Assembly (NCBI GenBank): GCA_029778615.1 | Contig: JAKOPZ010000217.1 | Coordinates: 1-53,506, forward strand | From: Chloroflexota bacterium | GTDB taxonomy: Bacteria > Chloroflexota > Anaerolineae > UBA4142 > SHND01 | Length of the DNA: 53,506 bases | Direction: 5' to 3' | Part shown: one piece after another, positions 47,844-53,506 of the stretch | Layout: the number at the start of each line of letters is the position of its first letter | Numbering within the stretch: the first letter of the stretch is position 1 | Position numbers and translations under genes: made by a program | The notes under the pieces: model-generated | Databases searched by the model: none | Told to the model about the DNA's origin: nothing | Seen by the model: only the letters and a program-made list of their open reading frames with translations

Positions 47844-50584
47844 CGGATTTGAATCGTGTCGTCGAGCATCACGGCATCGTCGGCAATACGCGCGCCGTGC
47901 GCGTCGAACAACGGCACGCGCACATTGCTCGCCTCGTCATACATGCCCACGACAAGCCGATACTCGCCCGCCGCGAGGTCATTCGGTAGATTGACCGTGT
48001 ATTCGTCCGTCACATATTCGCCGGGAAACCAACGGTTGGTCGGGAGCAAATTGTTTTGTGGAATCGAATCACGCTGGGCGCGCAGAACGCCGTTCGCGTC
48101 CACGAGATGCACAAACACTTTATAGCTCGCGCGCGGCGTCGCATTGGCGTTCCAGTACAACGCCAGCGGAATCGTTTCGCCTGCGCGATACTGCGTGCGG
48201 TCCAATTTGTAACCAAGCAGTTGCAGTGCATCACCAAAGAGAACAATCTGCGGATGCGCGATGATGGGCTCGCGAAATTTACGCGTCGTTTGTTGGAGCG
48301 CGATACGCAGCGGCGGGAGTGATTGTCCATCGAGTGAAATGAGAATGCTGGCGTATCCCGCGCTGGCTTGGGGTGGAATAGTGAGGTCTTGACGCGCGCG
48401 CACAATCTGCGCGGGATTGAATGCGGCACCCGCGTTTGGAAACAGTGCGCCGTGATACAGGACTGTTTCCACATCGTTCGCATCGCGCAATTTGATTTCA
48501 AAACTGCCGTCGCCGCGCGCAAGGTTGCCCCACCAACTCGAAAACTCGAACACATCGCCGCCGCGCGGCGCGGGGTTGGAAACGTCATAGCCGAGAAATT
48601 GTGTTTCGCCAAGCGCGGCGCCAAGCGGATGGGGAATTTCAATCCGCGCGGGCGCGGTAGCTTTTCCGGCTGGCTGTACGTTCAACGCGAGCGTGACTGC
48701 GTTGGAATCGCCCACGAGCGGGAGCGCGTCTTGCGAATTGCGCGCGAACGCGGCAAGTTCCAGCGTGTAGGCGCCGGGCGGCGCGTCGGGCGGAATAAAA
48801 AATCCTTGCGCATCGCGCCGTGATAAAGCGGTGCGCGCGATGGGTTGTCCGCCGAACGGGAGCGTTTCCCAGGCGTTCCAAATTTTTTCGGACGCGTCGC
48901 GCAAGGTCCACACCAAGCGCATTTCTTGAAGCGGCGCGTCGTTCGACCAATTCAATTCGATGTTGAGAAAATTTCCGGCTTGCGGTTTTTGGTTTGCTAA
49001 CGCGACGCTTTGCAGTTCATCCCCGTCGCGGAACGCGCGTGTTGTATTTTCTTTTTTCGGCACGGAGATCCGCCACAGCGACGCGTACGGCGTCAAGGAA
49101 AATTGTTCGAGTGAGGCGAGTGTTTCGGTATCGGCGGGGTGACGCGTCAGGTAAATCCCTTGAGGCAATTCCGCGCGCAGCGCGGGTGCGAGGTCGCCCT
49201 GCGGCACAATTTTCAATTGGTCTCGATAAACAATCACTTTGCGCCGTTTCAAATCCGGGCGCACGTGTTCGACCTTTTGAAAATATTCGAGCGGCGTTAA
49301 ATCCTCCCACGGACCGACGAGCGTCGCGTTTTCTTCCAGCGGCTGCGCGAGAATTTCACGCCAGCGCGCGTCCGCTTCATCATTGCCGCTCTGGTCATTG
49401 CGCGCAAAATTTGCCCACAGCAAATAAGCGCACAGTACGACGAGCAAAAATGAAACAAGGGTTGTGAGCGCACGACGCAAAACATCATTCGTCCAACGCG
49501 CGGCGAGCCATTCGAACGCCATCACAAAACCGAGAGCGACAAAAAACAAAAACGTGAGGTACGACGGAATGAAAAAAATTTCGCTGTCCACCACCCAGAA
49601 CACAATTGCGAACGCGGTTTCGGCAAGATGCGCGAGTCCAATCAGCAAGAGCAATTGTCGCGGGGGAAGCGCGGCGGAAAAATTTTTCGGCGCGCGGTTC
49701 ATTGCCAACGCGGCGATACCGATGATTCCGAACGTAAAGCCGATGAACGTAAATTGTTCGGCGAGCAAAGGCAAATACACTTGCATGATGCGCTCCCAAA
49801 TAAAACCGGGCGGACCAAAGCGCAGCCACACCGAAACATTGCTCGCGAGAATCATGTCCGTAAAATTCGACGCGTGATATTCCACGCCCACATCGCTCGC
49901 GCCGCGCAGGGGAATGTACACATACAGCAGCAGCGGCAAAAATAACGCGACAAGCGTTTTCAACAGTTCGCGCGGCTGCAAGAGAATCCGCGCGTTGCTC
50001 CATAACACAAACACCGCGAGCGCGGGCGCAAGCCAAATCATGGTGCGATGATGCGTTAGCGATAATCCGAACGCGAGCGCCACGTACCACAGCGGCACGC
50101 GTCCCATGCGCCACAACATTGCGAGCCACAAAACAAGAACGATGAAAAAAGAATTGAGCGTATAAACATCGGGAATCAGCGCCTGTGACCACTGCACGCG
50201 CGAGACGCCAAACAACGCGGCAAACAAACTTGCCAACAGCGCGTTGAGCCCGAGCGTGCGGAGCGCGAAAAACAATAATACGAGCGTGAGCGCGCCAAAC
50301 AGCCCCGAAAAAACATTCGCGCGATACGCGATGCTGCCGACGGGCATCAACAGCGTCCACAATTTCGCCAAGAGAAAATAGAGCGGATAGCCGGTATGAC
50401 TGACGCCAAGCAAATAAATGTTGGTTTGAAATTCGCCGCCGTCGCCGTCCAGCACGCCGGGCGCGGCAGTGCGCGCGTACAATGCGAACGCGGCGAAAAA
50501 TAAAATAAGCGCGGCAACCACATCCCAATTCAGTTCCAGCGCGCTCAAACCTTGTTCGCGCAAAGAAACGCGCGGCGCGCTCAT
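47840..50584 (-). CDS. DUF2723-type GT-C membrane protein with extracellular beta domains
   Basis: A 914-residue protein. The N-terminal ~415 residues carry about 11 helices and the DUF2723 signature: PGVLDGDGGEFQTNIYLLGV followed by SHTGYPLYFLLAKLWTLLMP and YRANVFSGLFGALT, with the Asp-Gly-Glu loop likely at the active site. Then LWRISVPKKE and further beta-rich extracellular modules, the last (YKVFVHLVDANGVLRAQRDS, WFPGEYVTDEYTVNLP, GEYRLVVGMYDE) homologous to the tails of its two neighbours. DUF2723 proteins include O-mannosyl- and other GT-C transferases. It overlaps both neighbours by 4 bases, so the three are tightly coupled. Confidence 0.86.
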   Translation of the reverse strand: MSAPRVSLREQGLSALELNWDVVAALILFFAAFALYARTAAPGVLDGDGGEFQTNIYLLGVSHTGYPLYFLLAKLWTLLMPVGSIAYRANVFSGLFGALTLVLLFFALRTLGLNALLASLFAALFGVSRVQWSQALIPDVYTLNSFFIVLVLWLAMLWRMGRVPLWYVALAFGLSLTHHRTMIWLAPALAVFVLWSNARILLQPRELLKTLVALFLPLLLYVYIPLRGASDVGVEYHASNFTDMILASNVSVWLRFGPPGFIWERIMQVYLPLLAEQFTFIGFTFGIIGIAALAMNRAPKNFSAALPPRQLLLLIGLAHLAETAFAIVFWVVDSEIFFIPSYLTFLFFVALGFVMAFEWLAARWTNDVLRRALTTLVSFLLVVLCAYLLWANFARNDQSGNDEADARWREILAQPLEENATLVGPWEDLTPLEYFQKVEHVRPDLKRRKVIVYRDQLKIVPQGDLAPALRAELPQGIYLTRHPADTETLASLEQFSLTPYASLWRISVPKKENTTRAFRDGDELQSVALANQKPQAGNFLNIELNWSNDAPLQEMRLVWTLRDASEKIWNAWETLPFGGQPIARTALSRRDAQGFFIPPDAPPGAYTLELAAFARNSQDALPLVGDSNAVTLALNVQPAGKATAPARIEIPHPLGAALGETQFLGYDVSNPAPRGGDVFEFSSWWGNLARGDGSFEIKLRDANDVETVLYHGALFPNAGAAFNPAQIVRARQDLTIPPQASAGYASILISLDGQSLPPLRIALQQTTRKFREPIIAHPQIVLFGDALQLLGYKLDRTQYRAGETIPLALYWNANATPRASYKVFVHLVDANGVLRAQRDSIPQNNLLPTNRWFPGEYVTDEYTVNLPNDLAAGEYRLVVGMYDEASNVRVPLFDAHGARIADDAVMLDDTIQIR

Positions 50585-52521
50585 GGGCAGCCCTCCGGCG
50601 GCGCGTTCACTTGCACATCTCCCAGTGCGACAAAATCATTCTCTGCATTTTTCAGATTCACGCGATTGTCCGGCTCGCCAAATTTGTACGCGCCGACGAT
50701 GACTGTGTATTTTCCACTCCGCGCGCCCGGATTGAGCGGAACGAAAATGGTGTCTTGAAACCATTCGCCCGGTTTCCAGTAAACGGTTGGATACGCGCCG
50801 CGTCCCGGAATCACGTCCTTGTTGCCGGCGACGGTGCCCTGCGCGTTCACCAAATGTGCGAACACGCGATACGTTTCGGAAATGCGTTTGTCCGTTGTCC
50901 AAAAGAGCGTGACGCCCAGTTTGTCGCCGCACGCCAGCGCGCGCGAACCGAGCGCATAGCCGCGCAGTAACATTCCATTTTCAAAATCGGCTTGAATGGG
51001 CGCGCCATATTGTGCGAGCGCGGCAGGGTTGAACGGCGCGGGCTGCGCGTACGCGGGATACGTGTAGGTCAACAAAACAAACGCGGCAAGCGCAATAAAA
51101 AACGCGGTGATGAAAATGGCAACGACGCGTTGCGCGGATGAAAAACTCTTGTGTTTGGCATGTCGAACGGCGTGAGACAGCTCACTTGGCGAAACTGAGA
51201 TTTCTCGCTCCGCTCGAAATGACACATGTGAGGCAATCCGCCAAACGATTTCGCTCCAGCCCAACGCATAGACCAACGCCAGCGTCGCAAGCGCGGGAAA
51301 CAGATAACGCCCTTGGTCGGTGCCGCTCGCGGTGCGAATGAATTGGAGCTGCGCGACAAAAATAAACGCGAGCCAAGCGACCAGCAAGCCGAGCATGACG
51401 AGACGATTCATGCCGAGTTGGTTCCTCAAACGTAAAACGTGAAACGTAAACCCCACGAGCGCAACCACAAATGCGGCGAGAAAAATTGTCAAAAGGATTT
51501 GCGGGAAATCGCCGGGCGTGGGTCCGCCCCAAAAGGTTTGCCACAACCACGGCAAATTGATTTGCGTCAGTTCCGCGAGCGTGAGCGGCGCATCGCGCGG
51601 CGGCAGCGCGGACGCCGCAATCAGTTTGTATGCGAGCGGGTCGCCGTACAAAATTTGATTGCGGAGGAAATACCATGCGTCGAGTACAAGAATCGGGAGC
51701 GAAAAGTAAAAGCCGAAACGTAAAACGTGAAATGCAAAACGTGAAAGGTTGCGCGGCGGTGATTGACGCCAAGCGAGATAGGTAATGAAAAGGAAAACGA
51801 TGGGGAGCAAACCGAGCGCGGTGGTTTTGGTGAGAATCGCCAGCGCGACGAGCGTTCCCAGTGCCGTGAGCGATTTCCAATTTGAATTCCATTGTCCGAG
51901 CAAAATTTTTGCCATAGCCAAAAATGCGAGCGTGCAGAACGCGACGAGCGGAATATCATTCGAGACCAGCGCGCTTGCAAACAAGAACGACGGATTGAAC
52001 GCGGCAAGCGCCGTCGCCGCGAGCGCGAGATAATTTTGCGCGGGAAACAATGTGAGCGTGAGCGCGTAGAGCGCATACACACACACCAGCCCGAACAGTA
52101 TCGTCACACCGCGCGCCAGATGCACCGCGAGCGTGGTGCGCGCGTACGGAAAATGTTCGGCGTCGAAATGAAAATACAAATTGCGTCCACAGCACGCGAG
52201 ATCGCCTTCGAACGATTGCGCGGGATTGCGCTGCAAGCGGCTTGCAAAATCGCGCGTGTCAACCGGTGAAATCACAAGCGCGGCGAGCGCATAATACAAC
52301 GGCGGCTGCCAACCTTGATGTCCCGCTTCCCCCCCCCCCTGTTGAAACGCTTGCACAGGCAGCGCGCGTTGGTCGGCGATGAATTTGGCAAAACGAAAAT
52401 GGTCGTCTTCGTCAGGACCTTCAAAAATTGGAACGAGGAGGGACGTGGTCAGTGCCAAAAGCGCAAAGACACCCAGCAGAAAAACGAGATACGGGTCAAA
52501 ACGACGCAAGGGGTTGCTCAC
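50581..52521 (-). CDS. GT-C (GT39/DUF2142-like) membrane glycosyltransferase carrying in-frame repeat insertions
   Basis: A 646-residue paralogue of the enzyme at 45510-47843: FEGPDEDDHFRFAKFIADQ first loop with acidic residues, QPPLYYALAALV, LFASALVSNDIPLVAF, WYFLRNQILYGDP, and one C-terminal beta module (YRVFAHLVNAQGTVAGNKDV, SGKYTVIVGAYKFGE). About 12 helices. Three loop segments are unlike the paralogue and read as translated DNA repeats: FAFHVLRFGF, FTFHVLRLR and SHVSFRAEREISVSPSEL. They lie in frame, and the gene remains open throughout. It starts 27 bases after the hydrolase gene and ends overlapping the DUF2723 gene (ATGA). Confidence 0.85.
   Translation of the reverse strand: MSNPLRRFDPYLVFLLGVFALLALTTSLLVPIFEGPDEDDHFRFAKFIADQRALPVQAFQQGGGEAGHQGWQPPLYYALAALVISPVDTRDFASRLQRNPAQSFEGDLACCGRNLYFHFDAEHFPYARTTLAVHLARGVTILFGLVCVYALYALTLTLFPAQNYLALAATALAAFNPSFLFASALVSNDIPLVAFCTLAFLAMAKILLGQWNSNWKSLTALGTLVALAILTKTTALGLLPIVFLFITYLAWRQSPPRNLSRFAFHVLRFGFYFSLPILVLDAWYFLRNQILYGDPLAYKLIAASALPPRDAPLTLAELTQINLPWLWQTFWGGPTPGDFPQILLTIFLAAFVVALVGFTFHVLRLRNQLGMNRLVMLGLLVAWLAFIFVAQLQFIRTASGTDQGRYLFPALATLALVYALGWSEIVWRIASHVSFRAEREISVSPSELSHAVRHAKHKSFSSAQRVVAIFITAFFIALAAFVLLTYTYPAYAQPAPFNPAALAQYGAPIQADFENGMLLRGYALGSRALACGDKLGVTLFWTTDKRISETYRVFAHLVNAQGTVAGNKDVIPGRGAYPTVYWKPGEWFQDTIFVPLNPGARSGKYTVIVGAYKFGEPDNRVNLKNAENDFVALGDVQVNAPPEGCP
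51140..51235. repeat. Word-type repeat inserted in frame in the glycosyltransferase gene
   Basis: Contains TGAGATTTCTCGCTCCGCTC followed by GAAATGAC and a flanking TGTCGAACGGCGTGAGAC stretch. It encodes SHVSFRAEREISVSPSELSH (minus strand), which the paralogous enzyme lacks. From memory, near-identical words recur in intergenic DNA of many Chloroflexota and other genomes. Confidence 0.55.
51428..51732. repeat. Two in-frame copies of a 17-mer word in the glycosyltransferase gene
   Basis: AAACGTAAAACGTGAAA occurs at 51428-51444 and at 51716-51732, 288 bases (96 codons) apart and in the same frame. The surrounding bases continue the pattern (ACGTAAACC; ATGCAAAACGTGAAAGG). They encode FTFHVLRLR and FAFHVLRFG. 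Confidence 0.75.
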
Positions 52522-52548
52522 AACGAATGGGGTGACGGAGAACGAAAA

Positions 52549-53409
52549 TTATATCCGCGCCGCGTCATTCACTAAATTTACGCGCGCGGCGTTCGTGTCG
52601 GATTCGGGGCGCGGCAGACAAAAATCGGACACGATTTTTATAAACGACGCGGGGTCTTCCAACTGCGGCATGTGTCCCGCGTTTTTTATCAACGCGAGTT
52701 CCGCGTTCGGAATCTCGGCGGCGATTTCTTGCGCGCGTCCGCTCGGCGCAAGATGGTCGCGTTCGCCCCAAATCAATAATGTCGGCGCGCGCGGCGTTTG
52801 CTCTTTTGGGACCGCGCTCAAACCGGTTTGACGCATAAGCGCGACAAAGCCGCGCGAGGCGCGCTGAGATTCGGAAATGCTTTCGGCAGTCGCAAAAGAC
52901 GGATTCCCGAACGCGCGCCGAATGCTGTTTTCTGAAAACGCCTGACGTCGAATCAATTCGAACACCGGAGAGAATGCCGGCGCGGCGAGCACGCGGCGCG
53001 CCAGCGCGGGCAGCGCGGGAATTTTTCCGCCGTCGGCGAGGAGCAAATGCGTTACACGTTCGGGATGCGCGCTCGCGTACAGGCGCGCCAATCCTGCGCC
53101 GAACGAATTGCCGACGAACGCCGCGCGCGGCATCCCCACCAATTCTTGTACGCGGGCGAGCCACTCGACCAATTCCGCGAACGACGCGTTGGGCAATTCC
53201 ACCGTACCACCAAAGCGCGGCAAATCCGGCGCGACAACTTGGAACGAATCGGCGAGCGTTTCCCAAACAGTGTGCCAATGCCAATACGCGTCGCCCATGC
53301 CGCCGTGAACGAGAAATAAATTCGGGCGTTCAGCTTGGTGCGGAGCGTTTCGCCACACCCGCACCTGCCGCGCCGCAATGCGAATCAATTCGGGCTGAAT
53401 TTTTGCCAT
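52549..53409 (-). CDS. Alpha/beta-hydrolase
   Basis: A 286-residue soluble hydrolase with the full triad: nucleophile Ser102 (VGNSFGAG), Asp218 (LLIWGERDHLAPS) and His246 (IKNAGHMPQLEDP). The oxyanion-hole motif is LFLVHGGMGD. The family covers esterases, lipases, C-C hydrolases and haloperoxidase-like proteins; nothing specific to one reaction is visible. No signal peptide, so cytosolic. It is the first visible gene of the glycosyltransferase operon, 27 bases ahead of the next gene. The 97 bases upstream to the window end hold no promoter that I could assign with confidence. Confidence 0.9.
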   Translation of the reverse strand: MAKIQPELIRIAARQVRVWRNAPHQAERPNLFLVHGGMGDAYWHWHTVWETLADSFQVVAPDLPRFGGTVELPNASFAELVEWLARVQELVGMPRAAFVGNSFGAGLARLYASAHPERVTHLLLADGGKIPALPALARRVLAAPAFSPVFELIRRQAFSENSIRRAFGNPSFATAESISESQRASRGFVALMRQTGLSAVPKEQTPRAPTLLIWGERDHLAPSGRAQEIAAEIPNAELALIKNAGHMPQLEDPASFIKIVSDFCLPRPESDTNAARVNLVNDAARI

Positions 53410-53506
53410 GATACCGGCGGAAAGATTGGGATGAACATTTGTCGCAAATTTAACATTTACTTAAGAATTTCGTTTTAAGGTGTTGAGATACAAGCTTATA
53501 ACCTAA

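Overview
The window looks like a chromosomal piece of a GC-rich (roughly 55-60 % by eye) free-living bacterium, most plausibly a member of the Chloroflexota (Anaerolineae-like). This rests on gene style and not on a marker tree: a Ser/Thr kinase fused to a formylglycine-type (SUMF1) domain beside PP2C and FHA proteins, GT-C glycosyltransferases with long extracellular tails, several secreted repeat proteins, no outer-membrane genes, and abundant intergenic hairpin and word-like repeats. There is no rRNA, CRISPR array, transposase or prophage gene. Two tRNAs are present, Trp-CCA and Glu-CTC.

Layout. 0-3 kb: a secreted protein of about fourteen 49-residue repeats, its frame broken by a 74-bp duplication and its 3' end beyond position 1. 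3-9 kb: plsY, an HD-domain hydrolase, acylphosphatase, a FecR-like membrane protein, a DUF4160/DUF2442 pair and an acyl-CoA synthetase. 9-15.4 kb: a secreted protein sharing its C-terminal module with the first gene, a class III aminotransferase with an overlapping small gene, and clpC. 15.7-19.3 kb: a more A/T-rich stretch with an M23 peptidase homologue and a membrane protein split by an in-frame TGA, then ribosomal protein S1. 19.5-25.8 kb: ridA, a NosD-type beta-helix protein, a LysM protein, then a cytosolic subtilase and a caspase-like protease read from one promoter. 25.9-31.2 kb: a MoxR ATPase, CoxE-type VWA protein and hybrid histidine kinase with overlapping ends. 31.5-35 kb: a subtilase with a polytopic membrane N-terminus and an SDR reductase. 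35-38.7 kb: tRNA-Trp and a PP2C-kinase-FHA operon. 38.8-45.3 kb: a MacB/FtsX-type ABC transporter whose ATPase carries a cyclic-nucleotide-binding domain, a TauE/SafE permease, an S41 peptidase homologue and a small secreted protein. 45.3-53.4 kb: tRNA-Glu and an operon of an alpha/beta hydrolase and three large GT-C glycosyltransferases.

Themes. The window is rich in signalling (histidine kinase, Ser/Thr kinase, PP2C, FHA, cNMP domain) and proteolysis (ClpC, two subtilases, caspase, S41, M23). The most interesting operon couples a caspase-like domain through a membrane segment to a predicted extracellular propeller, followed by a signal-less subtilase. At the DNA level, a family of hairpin elements with inverted ends and compensatory stem changes occurs at four intergenic sites, and word-like repeats sit in frame inside a glycosyltransferase gene. 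Several genes start within a few bases of the expected transcription start without a ribosome-binding site, suggesting leaderless mRNAs. All domain names come from reading motifs; no database search was run.
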